Below, in pieces: positions 15,784 to 23,003 of a DNA stretch of 24,079 nucleotides (positions within the stretch are counted from its first letter, which is position 1; every line of letters begins with the position of its first letter). The DNA is taken from contig USCC01000025.1 in the NCBI GenBank assembly GCA_900553035.1, positions 1 through 24,079 on the forward strand. Direction: 5' to 3'. A program made the translations under genes and the position numbers. The DNA is from an uncultured Rhodospirillaceae bacterium. Its GTDB lineage: Bacteria > Pseudomonadota > Alphaproteobacteria > CAAGCB01 > CAG-977. The notes beneath the pieces are model-generated. The model saw only the letters and a list, made by a program, of their open reading frames with translations. It ran no database searches and was not told the origin of the DNA.

Positions 15784-17079
15784 CTACAAATTCGCTTCGA
15801 TCGGTTCGTCCAGTGCTTCCGGGCAAAGGCACTCCCGGAGGAGCGGTCCGGCGATGCAGGCCTTGCGCGCGATGCACTGAGCCATGGTGCAGGCATCGCT
15901 TTTTTTGCATTTCCGTCGGGTTCCCGCACCGGAAAGCGCGTCAATGAAATACCCCTGGAAACGCGTAATGTCCTGCGACAGACCCCATTTAATCGCGTTT
16001 TCATCCTCACAGCGCATCAGGATGATGCGTTCGGGATTGATGTCCCGGATCATCTGCGGCAGCGGCGTGCGTCCGTTGTATTCCGGGACGGCCGGCGACC
16101 AGTTCAGCTTCAGAAAATCCGGATCCAGCAGATTAATGTCCAGAAACTCCAACGAAATCGGGTGCAGGCCGTCAATCAGAATCCTGTGCCCGGAACCGCG
16201 CAGAAGGTCTTTGGCAATTACAAAGTTTTTTGTGTTCTGAATAATGTCCATCAGCTGGACTTCGACAATGACGGACGTCGCCTCGGGCAGGCGGTTCAGA
16301 AACGTTTCAAACGCCGGCGTGAAAATCGTCGAAATGTTCAGATTCAGGCTGATGTTTCCCGGCGTATGGCTGAACAGTTCCCGGTCAACAGACAGCATCC
16401 GTTTGTCCAGTGTTTCGCTCAGATGCTGGAAAAGCCAGCGGTTGGAAAGCACGTCAACATCCGGGGCAATGGCGGCCTTAAGATCGGCCATGGACGTAAA
16501 GTATTCATGAAAAAGCGAATAATACCGGCCGCTGCGGGTGATCTGAATCGCTTCCTGGCGTCGGATGACCTTTAAAATATTGAAACCTTCAATGTTGCGC
16601 AGGATCGTATCAAGGTGTTCCGGGGCAATGGGGATGAGAGGCCACTTTACTTCCTTTTGTTTCCTGTCGTTCCGGTAGGCTTCCTCTTTTTCCCGGGCGA
16701 TGTCCAGAACATTTTCGTATTCGTTTTTCAGCCGGTAAAGACGGATGAATTCGTCGGCCTGTTCTGATGAGAAAAACGGGTCCGACTGAAAAAGCGGGCG
16801 GATTTTCTGAACGGCGTTGTCCAGCAGAGAGGGAGAAATATTACGCCCGATGATGAAAATATCCGTGTCGGAAAGCAGGAAAACGCGGGAACGGGACTTG
16901 GTGACGAGTTCCTCAAGAAAGGTCATTGTCATCCGGATGCGGTTGGGAGTCCGGTTGGGGGGCTTGAGGGCAGAAAGCCGAATCCGGATGGCCGCGGCTT
17001 CGTCTTTCATGCTTTCGATGCGATAAAGCATGTCGAGCAGCTGTTGTTCGGCGACCATGGTTGATTTGACTGTACCCAA
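15784..17079 (-). CDS. degenerate EAL-like protein with C-terminal six-cysteine cluster (paralogue 1)
   Basis: This is a paralogue of the next gene (14548-15774), sharing SLNLN(V/I)ST, W-L-F-Q-x-L-(T/S)-ETLDKR and the FQG(R/Y)(Y/F) end. The same EAL-related strands are seen: VIVEVQLMDII, ILIDGLHPISLEFL, DFLKLNW and RFQGYF. The catalytic acidic residues are again largely missing. It differs by its C-terminal tail, with cysteines at 391, 397, 402, 408, 417 and 419, spaced like a metal- or cluster-binding knot. The start is TTG at 17079, preceded by AGGA at eight bases. An in-frame ATG at 17058 has no ribosome binding site; using it would remove seven residues. Residues ~150-170 are a charged helix. 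It is the first gene of a three-gene unit with its own promoter. Confidence 0.65.
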   Translation of the reverse strand: MGTVKSTMVAEQQLLDMLYRIESMKDEAAAIRIRLSALKPPNRTPNRIRMTMTFLEELVTKSRSRVFLLSDTDIFIIGRNISPSLLDNAVQKIRPLFQSDPFFSSEQADEFIRLYRLKNEYENVLDIAREKEEAYRNDRKQKEVKWPLIPIAPEHLDTILRNIEGFNILKVIRRQEAIQITRSGRYYSLFHEYFTSMADLKAAIAPDVDVLSNRWLFQHLSETLDKRMLSVDRELFSHTPGNISLNLNISTIFTPAFETFLNRLPEATSVIVEVQLMDIIQNTKNFVIAKDLLRGSGHRILIDGLHPISLEFLDINLLDPDFLKLNWSPAVPEYNGRTPLPQMIRDINPERIILMRCEDENAIKWGLSQDITRFQGYFIDALSGAGTRRKCKKSDACTMAQCIARKACIAGPLLRECLCPEALDEPIEANL

Positions 17080-17117
17080 GACGGCATCCTATAAAAACGG
17101 TTCAAACCCAGTTATTC

Positions 17118-17146
17118 ATCATAAAATCTATCCTTCCCCGTGTCTA
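17118..17146 (-). promoter_or_regulatory. sigma70-type promoter of the EAL-like/AIM24 unit
   Basis: On the minus strand TAGACA (17141-17146) and TATGAT (17118-17123) are 17 bp apart, each one base from consensus. Transcription would start near 17111, about 30 bases before the TTG start at 17079. Confidence 0.72.
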
Positions 17147-17167
17147 GGAAGTTGTACTGAAAATCAC

Positions 17168-17197
17168 AAAAAAATCCGGGAATCTCCCGGATTTTTT
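17168..17197 (-). terminator. intrinsic terminator after the OmpA-like lipoprotein gene
   Basis: ATCCGGGA and TCCCGGAT (17174-17192) form an 8-bp stem with a 3-base loop. It is flanked by A-runs and T-runs on both sides, so it can work in both directions. It lies 18 bp after the stop of the gene at 17216-18367 and just upstream of the promoter at 17118-17146, insulating the two units. Confidence 0.9.
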
Positions 17198-17215
17198 ATT
17201 TTTGCGGGGCGGCTT

Positions 17216-18367
17216 CTACTTAAGGTAAAGCCGTACCTCCGTCGTTTTGATGGAACCGCTCTGAAGTTTGGACATTGTAACGCGTCCGGCGGGCAGTCCC
17301 ATTGCCATCAGAGAGCTACGGACGGCTTCGGCGTTCTTGATCGCTTCGTAATTGCCCGAGGCAACGCCGGCCGGGCTGACGGCGACCAGTTCAAACGACG
17401 TTTTGGGCCGTTTTTCAAGAGCCGTCTTGATGGCCTGATAAAGCGGCTGTTCGTAAGCAACCTTCCGGCGGTCAAAGCGAATGACCATCAGCGGACGGCG
17501 TCCGTCAACCTCGGCGGTTGGCAGAGTAACGGTCGAAGGCAGGGACGGCGCAACGGCGGCGGTCGGAATCGTCGTCGGGTCAGCCAGATTGACGCCGAAC
17601 AGCTGACCTTCGCGGATCCCCAGCGCCAGCGTCGATATGTTGCGGCGTTCGTTGATGACGTACTGCTGCTGACGGGCGACCTGCGTGTTGATTTCGGTCA
17701 CCAGGCGTTCCAGAAGGACAGCGGTCTGGTTTGTTTCGTCTTCCATCGTGCGTAGCTGTTCGTGTTCGGATTCCAAAGCGCCCGAAATCGCAAAAGTCGC
17801 CCGGATCGCGTCCAGAAGATACGTAATCATGGCGGAGTCATTGCCGACCTGTGTGGACAGACGAGCCATTGCCGTAATGTTCTGATCCAGTTGATCCACC
17901 TGAGACGCGGCCTGACGCCACATTTCGGTCAGTTCCGGGTTCCCCGGCGTTGTGCCGATCTGAAGGCGGGCGTTGATGTGGGCGATATATTCATAATAGC
18001 GCCGGGATTCATTCGCGCTTTTTTCACGCAGGGTGCGGAAGGTTTCCGTATTCTTTCTGACCTTGTCCTGCAACTGTTTTAATTCGCGGCCGATAGTCGC
18101 CACTTTCTGGCCGATAAAAGACTGTTTTCCGGCATATTTCGCGGAAATTTCAGCCGGTGAGGCGGCCGGAGCGGCGGGCGCCGGCGTCTGTTCGGCACTC
18201 GTCGCGGCTTGTTCCGCAGAAGCGGGAGCCGTTTCGGAGGCCGGGACGGAAACGGCAAAGTCGTCGGCGTAATAATCGTCCGAAGCGTACGGCTCCGGCG
18301 TTGACGACATACAGCCGGAAAGTGCCAGGACGGCGACGGCAGTGAAAAGACGCTTTGAAACAACCAT
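17216..18367 (-). CDS. lipoprotein with coiled coil and OmpA-like C-terminal domain
   Basis: Residues 1-18 are a lipoprotein signal peptide; the lipobox is LSGC with C19 as the lipidated cysteine. Residues ~20-75 are low complexity and rich in Ala, Pro, Ser, Glu, Tyr and Asp. Residues ~80-220 are predicted coiled coil (KVATIGRELKQLQDKVRKNT and later QLRTMEDETNQTAVLLERLV). Residues ~280-383 look like a divergent OmpA/Pal fold: an IRFDRRKV strand, a helix with YQAIKTALEKRP, FELVAVSPAG, then a helix with NAEAVRSSLMAMGLPAGRV. The usual peptidoglycan-binding Asp and Arg of OmpA (NxxLSxxRA) are not exact, with NAEAVRSSL in their place. It is a single-gene unit with a clear terminator. A role linking outer membrane and murein is inferred. 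I do not recognise a named gene. Confidence 0.75.
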   Translation of the reverse strand: MVVSKRLFTAVAVLALSGCMSSTPEPYASDDYYADDFAVSVPASETAPASAEQAATSAEQTPAPAAPAASPAEISAKYAGKQSFIGQKVATIGRELKQLQDKVRKNTETFRTLREKSANESRRYYEYIAHINARLQIGTTPGNPELTEMWRQAASQVDQLDQNITAMARLSTQVGNDSAMITYLLDAIRATFAISGALESEHEQLRTMEDETNQTAVLLERLVTEINTQVARQQQYVINERRNISTLALGIREGQLFGVNLADPTTIPTAAVAPSLPSTVTLPTAEVDGRRPLMVIRFDRRKVAYEQPLYQAIKTALEKRPKTSFELVAVSPAGVASGNYEAIKNAEAVRSSLMAMGLPAGRVTMSKLQSGSIKTTEVRLYLK

Positions 18368-18421
18368 TGTTCAGGTACCTTAAAAGTTTGAGAAAACTGC
18401 GCGATTTTCTATATCATCCGA

Positions 18422-18434
18422 CCGGACTGTCCGG
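18422..18434. promoter_or_regulatory. 13-bp palindrome upstream of the OmpA-like lipoprotein gene
   Basis: CCGGACTGTCCGG is a perfect inverted repeat with one central base. It lies about 55-67 bp before the ATG, just upstream of a -10-like TATAGA on the minus strand, where a -35 box would be expected but none is seen. This suggests an operator or activator site, but the palindrome could be chance in a genome rich in CCGGA words. Confidence 0.35.
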
Positions 18435-18530
18435 CTATGACGATACTCACTAGAATGTACTTGGAAATAACGGTTTTGCAAGGATTTTTGTAAAAAAAAT
18501 CATTTTCAGAGGCTTTTTATAAAAAAAAAC

Positions 18531-18559
18531 TTGCAATTAAAAAAAGCCGGGCGTATACA
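18531..18559 (+). promoter_or_regulatory. promoter of the tRNA-Arg gene
   Basis: TTGCAA (18531-18536) and TATACA (18554-18559) are 17 bp apart, in an AT-rich region ending 14 bp before the mature tRNA. Confidence 0.72.
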
Positions 18560-18573
18560 GATGTCTGTCTTAA

Positions 18574-18650
18574 GCGCCCATAGCTCAACTGGATAGAGCA
18601 TCTGACTACGGATCAGAAGGTTGAGAGTTCGAATCTTTCTGGGCGCGCCA
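18574..18650 (+). tRNA. tRNA-Arg (anticodon ACG)
   Basis: The 77-nt cloverleaf is complete. The acceptor stem is GCGCCCA/TGGGCGC, the D stem GCTC/GAGC, and the anticodon stem TCTGA/TCAGA with loop CTACGGA. The variable loop is AGGTT and the T stem is GAGAG/CTTTC with loop TTCGAAT. Discriminator G and CCA are encoded. The ACG anticodon is normally edited to ICG by TadA and reads CGU, CGC and CGA codons. The gene is flanked by its own promoter and terminator. No integrated element or duplicated tRNA 3' end was seen nearby. Confidence 0.97.
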
Positions 18651-18657
18651 AAAAAAA

Positions 18658-18693
18658 GCCCTGTTACCAATAGGTTAACGGGGCCTTTTTTTT
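18658..18693 (+). terminator. intrinsic terminator of the tRNA-Arg gene
   Basis: GCCCTGTTA (18658-18666) pairs with TAACGGGGC (18676-18684), with one G-U pair, and is followed by CTTTTTTTT. It begins eight bases after the CCA end. Confidence 0.92.
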
Positions 18694-18758
18694 ACATTAG
18701 TCCGGATTGGTCCCGCGTCTGATTCGAAAGGGGGGGCGTTGCCTCGGCCGATAAGTCG

Positions 18759-18781
18759 GAAAAACGGGAAAACCCCGTCTT
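18759..18781 (-). terminator. probable terminator of the lipoprotein operon
   Basis: On the minus strand ACGGG and CCCGT (18764-18778) form a short stem with loop GTTTT, followed by TTTTC. It lies about 45 bp after the stop of the gene at 18822. The stem is short, so efficiency may be partial. Confidence 0.55.
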
Positions 18782-18821
18782 TATTATATACGGCATTCTT
18801 GCCGGCGCCGGGTTCGTTTTC

Positions 18822-20360
18822 TTACGGCGCGGAAGCCGGCTCCTTTTCATTTCCTTCGCGGAAGATGTTGAGGTCGATGAGGGTCTCTTCCTTTTTTTCG
18901 ACTTCAAATTCCCGGCGTTCGGCCGTTCGGCCGTCCGCAAGGATTTCCAGAACATAGCGTCCGGTCGGCAGCCGGAAAGACTGTATCCAGATATTGGCCG
19001 GAAGCGTTCCCCAATAACGCAGGTCGGCGCTTTCCGACATTTCGATGCCCAGCCGAGCCAGCGAATAACTCAAATGGGCAAAGGCCAGGGAACTGGGGTT
19101 GTTTTCATCATAAGACGCATACGCCGCGGCCAGTGCTGCAGCGTGTTTCGCCGCCAGCCGAGCCGCCGTTTCCGAATACAGACGTCCCCGGATCCGCTGG
19201 TATTCGGCATACGCGATTTCCGACAGGGGCTCTGTCAGAGCCATCGGCGCGCGGGTGATGATTTTTCCGTCCGCGTTCCGGATCACGGCCTCATACGTCG
19301 GCGGAGCGGACGGTTCAACACGCTGAGGAATTTCAAATTCAATCGTCTGTCCGGCCATGACGGAAAAAACAAAATCCTGAAACCCGGAGTCGCCGCTGTA
19401 TCCCAGCAACAGAGCCATCGGAATATAATAGGAGGTCGTTTTTTTCTTTTTCAGGGTGATCAGCCCGGTTTTCAGCAGGATATGGACATTGTCCGTCCGA
19501 CGGCTTTCCAGCTTTTTCAGGGAAGACGAGGCATATCCTTTCAAATGAGACGCCTGCGGGGTTTCGTCGGTGTAACGCTTGCGGACCGTTTCTTCGGGCA
19601 GATCGGAAAGACGGGCGTAATCCTCTCCGAATTCCCGGAATTTTGTGTTGTAGGCCGGATAGGCGCTGTAATTCCGAAGCAGGACTTTCGGGACATCCCT
19701 GTAAAGCTGCCGCGCGATTTGCACATCCGTTGTCGTGCCGTAATTCTGATGAACGAAACCGCCCCATGTCTTGGCCATCATGTCCGTTTTGAACTGGTTT
19801 TTCCCGGCGCTCTGATCGCTGTAGTCGTTCAGCAGAGTATCCCAGTCCAGAAGCGCGGCCCGCGCCGCGCTCAGATGGCGGCGTTTTTCGGCATCACTCA
19901 GCGTTCGTGCGGGAACAGGAACGCCGTTTTCATCCGAGTAGGCTTCATAAACGCCGTTCCGGGACAGATGATAATGGCAGAGCGACTGATAAAAGCGCAG
20001 AAGCGACAGCTCATAGCGTTCTCCGACATAATCCGACAGACTCTGCCCGGCCGCGCCGGCCAGAATCGTTTTTGAGATGCTCTGCGTATACAGTTCCGCC
20101 GCGGCTTCCCGCGCTTTGTCAAACTGCTGCAGTGCCTGGTAATAATTTCCGTTCAGGTAATGCATCGTCCCGTTGTCCAGATAGCGGACCAGGCGCGAGG
20201 ATTCGTACGGATAAAATTCGTAAGAAGCAACGATGGCCGCGGCTTCTTTCGTTTTTCCCTGAACCGTCAAAGCCCGTGCCCGGGACTGCATTTCATAGCT
20301 GGATACCGAACGGCATCCTGTCGTAAACAGCAGAAGCAGAAGGCACAGAGCTTTTCTCAT
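18822..20360 (-). CDS. COG3014-like lipoprotein with TPR-like repeats
   Basis: Residues 1-15 form a lipoprotein signal peptide, with C16 in FTTGC as the lipidation site. Residues ~20-180 contain helical pairs resembling TPR repeats (for example LNGNYYQALQQFDKAREAAA, Y-L-N-G-N-Y-x-x-A-L pattern). A Lys-rich strand (ITLKKKKTTSYYIP) and a beta-rich C-terminal part follow (~330-500, including PTGRYVLEILADGRT). From family knowledge COG3014 proteins of ~450-500 residues are often encoded next to LpoB-like and LPP20-like lipoproteins, exactly as here, and their function is not established. The gene starts 17 bp after the LpoB-like gene and is the last of three. Assignment to COG3014 is by size, architecture and context; the alternative is an unrelated TPR lipoprotein. 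Confidence 0.75.
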   Translation of the reverse strand: MRKALCLLLLLFTTGCRSVSSYEMQSRARALTVQGKTKEAAAIVASYEFYPYESSRLVRYLDNGTMHYLNGNYYQALQQFDKAREAAAELYTQSISKTILAGAAGQSLSDYVGERYELSLLRFYQSLCHYHLSRNGVYEAYSDENGVPVPARTLSDAEKRRHLSAARAALLDWDTLLNDYSDQSAGKNQFKTDMMAKTWGGFVHQNYGTTTDVQIARQLYRDVPKVLLRNYSAYPAYNTKFREFGEDYARLSDLPEETVRKRYTDETPQASHLKGYASSSLKKLESRRTDNVHILLKTGLITLKKKKTTSYYIPMALLLGYSGDSGFQDFVFSVMAGQTIEFEIPQRVEPSAPPTYEAVIRNADGKIITRAPMALTEPLSEIAYAEYQRIRGRLYSETAARLAAKHAAALAAAYASYDENNPSSLAFAHLSYSLARLGIEMSESADLRYWGTLPANIWIQSFRLPTGRYVLEILADGRTAERREFEVEKKEETLIDLNIFREGNEKEPASAP

Positions 20361-20377
20361 TTATCCGGTTCCGTCCG

Positions 20378-20986
20378 TTACCAGCCAAAAGAGCTGCGTT
20401 CGGAATATTTGTTGATTTTGTTCCGTGTCCGCAGGACTTCGACGCCGGTTTCGATGTCGGTCATGCGCATGTTGACGGAATATTCCTTGATTGTCCGGCC
20501 GTCCCGGGTTTCGGGCTTCATGCGGACAGCGCCGAAGATGATCAGGTCTGCGCCGGTCATCTTTCCGATTTTCTTGATGTCCCGCGGGTCAACCATGCCG
20601 TCATTCTGATAGCGGATTTCCTTCAGGATACGGTCGCGGGCTTCGGCGTCAATCAGAACGTAATCGCCCGACATGGAAAATTCGGTCAGAAGCTCGTCGT
20701 TTAAATCACCGATGGGAAAATACGCTTCGGATGTTTCGTTCTGCACTTCGCCGATGAACAGCTTCGGTTCGCGGCCCAGCTTTGTCAGATAACGCTGGAA
20801 TCCGCGGTGTTTTCGGATCTGTTTCTGAATTTCCTGCACCGACATTTCGGTGTCCCTGGCGACCCACCGGTCCGTGATGGTCATGGCCAGCTCGTCCGAT
20901 TCGTCGTTTGAAACGCGTTCGGCCTTAAAAGAGGAGCACGCCTGCATAAGCAGACAGGACAGAACAATAAGAGCGGTTTTTTTCAT
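20378..20986 (-). CDS. LpoB-like lipoprotein, putative peptidoglycan synthase activator
   Basis: In enterobacteria LpoB reaches from the outer membrane to activate PBP1b. This 202-residue protein has a lipoprotein signal (residues 1-16, C17 in LMQAC). Its domain matches the LpoB/COG3417 fold: ITDRWVARD near the start, EPKLFIGEVQNETSE, DYVLIDAEARDRILKEIRYQ, GADLIIFGAVR and MTDIETGVEVLR. The start at 20986 has AAGGA at eight bases. The in-frame ATG at 20995 directly abuts that site and is not usable. The ribosome binding site overlaps the end of the LPP20-like gene, so the two are coupled. It lacks the long Pro-rich linker of E. coli LpoB. Activation of a PBP here is inferred; no PBP gene is in the window, so no gene symbol is given. 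Confidence 0.82.
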   Translation of the reverse strand: MKKTALIVLSCLLMQACSSFKAERVSNDESDELAMTITDRWVARDTEMSVQEIQKQIRKHRGFQRYLTKLGREPKLFIGEVQNETSEAYFPIGDLNDELLTEFSMSGDYVLIDAEARDRILKEIRYQNDGMVDPRDIKKIGKMTGADLIIFGAVRMKPETRDGRTIKEYSVNMRMTDIETGVEVLRTRNKINKYSERSSFGW

Positions 20987-20998
20987 GCAAAGCATCCT

Positions 20999-21922
20999 TT
21001 AAAAAACGGGAATATGTGTTTTCAGGTAATCTTTGAAGGCGGAAACGGCGTTTTCATACGCCTGTTCATACGAACGCCCGGCTTCAGAGAAGGAAGCCGT
21101 CGCAACTTCAATCCGTCCTTTGTTTTGATCCGGGACGGTAATCCGGAATGTAAAAGTGTACCGGACAAATCCCGGAACGTTCATGTACTGCGGTTCGGCT
21201 TTTACGGAAACGGCGGCTTCGGGAATGTTTTTCGTCGGCGCGTCGGCCACGACATAGCCGACCTCGGACAGTGCTTCCTGAACCGCGCGGCGCAGACCGT
21301 CCTGTCCGCGCGAAGCCGTGACGGAGACTGTACGGTGTTTGAACATGGAAGCCTTGTATGCCGCCGCCTGTTCATAGGTGATTTTTTCGGGATATGACGT
21401 ACCGGTCAGAACCCGATACCGTCCGTTGACGGCGGCGCGTTGGTCATATGCCTCTTCCAGCCGGATTGATGCGGGTAGCGTTTTTTCCTTCAGCAGAAGC
21501 TCCATGCGTGTGTCCAGCCGATCCATTTCCTCTTTGGCCGTTCCGGCGCCCTCACTGCGGTTCAGTACGGCCAGGGCATAGAAATTCCCGCCGTCGTCAT
21601 AAGTCCGGCGCACGTCCACGGCATTCAGAACCGCATCGGCCGATTCCATGATGACTTCGTCCAGGTCGACCGAGGAGACATCCGCGCGCGTCGTCACGGA
21701 AGCGCGGATTTTCGTTTCAAAGATTTTGGCCAGAGCCGCCCGAGCGTTAATCTGAGCCGCTGTCAGGCTTCCGCCGCTTCCGACAGCGCACAGTTCGGAC
21801 GGCAGGCATCCTGCCGCGGGCGAATCGACCCAAGCCGGTTTTGCCGCCGGGACGTCCCGACCCCCGGGAACCGTCGCACAGCCGGACAGCACAAAACCCA
21901 AAAGAAGAAAAAGAAATCTCAA
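20999..21922 (-). CDS. LPP20-family lipoprotein
   Basis: The TTG at 21922 is chosen as start. AAAGG lies six bases upstream, and it gives a compact lipoprotein signal (MRFLFLLLGFVLSGC, lipid on C15) in a 307-residue protein. Longer in-frame starts add up to 92 residues that would hide the signal peptide. After the lipobox, PAWVDSP and AVGSGGSLTAAQINARAALA match the LPP20/COG3018-type domain, a small alpha/beta fold seen in many outer-membrane lipoproteins. Residues ~195-307 hold a second domain ending SFSEAGRSYEQAYENAVSAF. It is the first gene of the three-lipoprotein unit and lies 12 bp before the lpoB-like start. A putative promoter is seen at 21963-21991. Its exact role is unknown; context suggests cell-wall synthesis or envelope stress. 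Confidence 0.75.
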   Translation of the reverse strand: MRFLFLLLGFVLSGCATVPGGRDVPAAKPAWVDSPAAGCLPSELCAVGSGGSLTAAQINARAALAKIFETKIRASVTTRADVSSVDLDEVIMESADAVLNAVDVRRTYDDGGNFYALAVLNRSEGAGTAKEEMDRLDTRMELLLKEKTLPASIRLEEAYDQRAAVNGRYRVLTGTSYPEKITYEQAAAYKASMFKHRTVSVTASRGQDGLRRAVQEALSEVGYVVADAPTKNIPEAAVSVKAEPQYMNVPGFVRYTFTFRITVPDQNKGRIEVATASFSEAGRSYEQAYENAVSAFKDYLKTHIPVF

Positions 21923-21962
21923 AACATACCTTTCATGGAAGATAAGCCGCTTTTTACACCCG

Positions 21963-21991
21963 AGCATATCCGAAAACAGAAAATAAAGCAA
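21963..21991 (-). promoter_or_regulatory. possible promoter of the three-lipoprotein operon
   Basis: On the minus strand TTGCTT (21986-21991) and TATGCT (21963-21968) are 17 bp apart. Both boxes are imperfect. The site is about 40 bp before the TTG start. Confidence 0.35.
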
Positions 21992-22023
21992 ATAGTCTGG
22001 GTTTCGTTTTTCCGTGGAATCTG

Positions 22024-22029
22024 TATAAT
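22024..22029 (+). promoter_or_regulatory. -10 box upstream of the small membrane protein
   Basis: A perfect TATAAT lies 36 bp before the ATG at 22065. The -35 region (TTTCGT at 22002-22007) is poor, so an activator may be needed. The divergent lipoprotein operon starts only ~100 bp away. Confidence 0.5.
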
Positions 22030-22064
22030 CGGCGGAAGGAAAAAACAGGCAACGGAGGCTTCTT

Positions 22065-22274
22065 ATGGACGAGCGCGGCAGAAAAATCATGAAAACGGCG
22101 GTTCTGTTCATTTCCTTATTCGTTATCGGCAGTTTTTTATGGTGGTCGTTCTTCTGGACGGCAGAGGTAGAATGCCCGGACGGCGGTTTCTGGGACATTG
22201 ACGCGGAAACGTGCGTTTATCCTCAGAATGCGCAGGCGCCCGGACTTCCTCCGGTCTCTGCGACGGGGGGGTAA
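22065..22274 (+). CDS. small single-pass membrane protein of unknown function
   Basis: The protein has 69 residues. GGAGG lies six bases before the ATG, a strong ribosome binding site. Residues 1-9 are charged (MDERGRKIM), residues ~10-31 form a membrane helix ending in WWSFFW, and the rest should face the periplasm. Two cysteines flank the short segment CPDGGFWDIDAETC, which could form a disulfide loop, followed by a Pro/Ala tail. It lies 11 bp upstream of the flavin reductase family gene, so the two are probably co-transcribed. I do not recognise the family. Confidence 0.78.
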   Translation: MDERGRKIMKTAVLFISLFVIGSFLWWSFFWTAEVECPDGGFWDIDAETCVYPQNAQAPGLPPVSATGG

Positions 22275-22285
22275 GGAGAAAAAGA

Positions 22286-22921
22286 ATGGGAAAAACAACA
22301 TGGAAGCCCGGGACGATGCTTTATCCCCTGCCGCCGGCAATGGTCACCTGCGGGACGGCGGAAAAACCCAACATTCTGACGGTTGCCTGGACGGGGATTC
22401 TTAATTCGGAACCCCCGATGACGTATATTTCAGTGCGCCCGTCGCGTTATTCGCACGCGCTGATCCGAGAAAGCGGTGAATTTGTCATCAACCTGACGAC
22501 GGCGGCGCTTGTGCGGGCGGCGGATTACTGCGGCGTCAGATCCGGCCGCGATACGGACAAATTCGCGGACACCGGCCTGACGCCCGTTCCATCTTCGGCT
22601 CTCCGGTGCCCGATGATTGCGGAAAGCCCGCTCAGCCTTGAATGCCGGGTGGTGGAAATCAAGCCGATGGGGTCGCATGACATGTTCCTGGCCGAAATTG
22701 TCGCGGTTGATGTGGATGATTCGCTTCTGGACGATTCGGGACGGTTCCGTCTGGAAAAAAGCGCGCCCGCAGCGTTCTGTCACGGGAAATATTATGCTCT
22801 GGGAGCGGAACTGGGGAAATTCGGCTTTTCCGTCGAGAAGAAAAAGACCCGGAAACAGCGGATTGCGAAGGTGAAGGCGTCGCGAAAAGTTTTAAAAAAA
22901 AGCAAGAAAAAAATTAAATAA
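22286..22921 (+). CDS. flavin reductase family protein (FMN-binding split barrel)
   Basis: The fold binds FMN and the family includes flavoredoxin-like and NADH:flavin oxidoreductases. The start is the ATG at 22286, with AAGGAG seven bases upstream. Signature segments are KPGTMLYPLPPAMVTCG, VAWTGILNSEPPMTYISVRP, GEFVINLTT, ADYCGVRSGRDTDKF and GSHDMFLAEIVAVDVD, ending LGAELGKFGFSV. This version resembles proteins I know mainly from Firmicutes and Desulfovibrio, suggesting past transfer. The cysteines in VTCG and DYCGVRSG are family positions. Residues ~185-211 form an extra Lys/Arg-rich tail (KKKTRKQRIAKVKASRKVLK and more) beyond the normal end. The partner reductant and substrate cannot be read from the sequence. 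Confidence 0.88.
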   Translation: MGKTTWKPGTMLYPLPPAMVTCGTAEKPNILTVAWTGILNSEPPMTYISVRPSRYSHALIRESGEFVINLTTAALVRAADYCGVRSGRDTDKFADTGLTPVPSSALRCPMIAESPLSLECRVVEIKPMGSHDMFLAEIVAVDVDDSLLDDSGRFRLEKSAPAAFCHGKYYALGAELGKFGFSVEKKKTRKQRIAKVKASRKVLKKSKKKIK

Positions 22922-22970
22922 AAATGATTTAAATACTGTTGCACTTTAAAAGAAAGAGAGTACTTCTTTT

Positions 22971-22997
22971 CCTGTAGGATACCTTTTTTACAGGTGG
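22971..22997 (+). promoter_or_regulatory. hairpin overlapping the kamA ribosome binding site
   Basis: CCTGTA (22971-22976) can pair with TACAGG (22989-22994). The second arm includes the first bases of the ribosome binding site AGGTGG (22992-22997), six bases before the ATG at 23004. Folding could reduce translation. The stem is only 6 bp. Confidence 0.35.
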
Positions 22998-23003
22998 TGT
23001 ACC

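Noticed and set aside
18574..18821. Integration site of a mobile element at the tRNA-Arg gene
   Set aside because: No integrase gene and no repeated tRNA 3' end were seen within the window.
21923..22198. Upstream in-frame extension of the LPP20-like lipoprotein
   Set aside because: It would place the signal peptide and lipobox in the middle of the protein and would overlap the divergent small gene.
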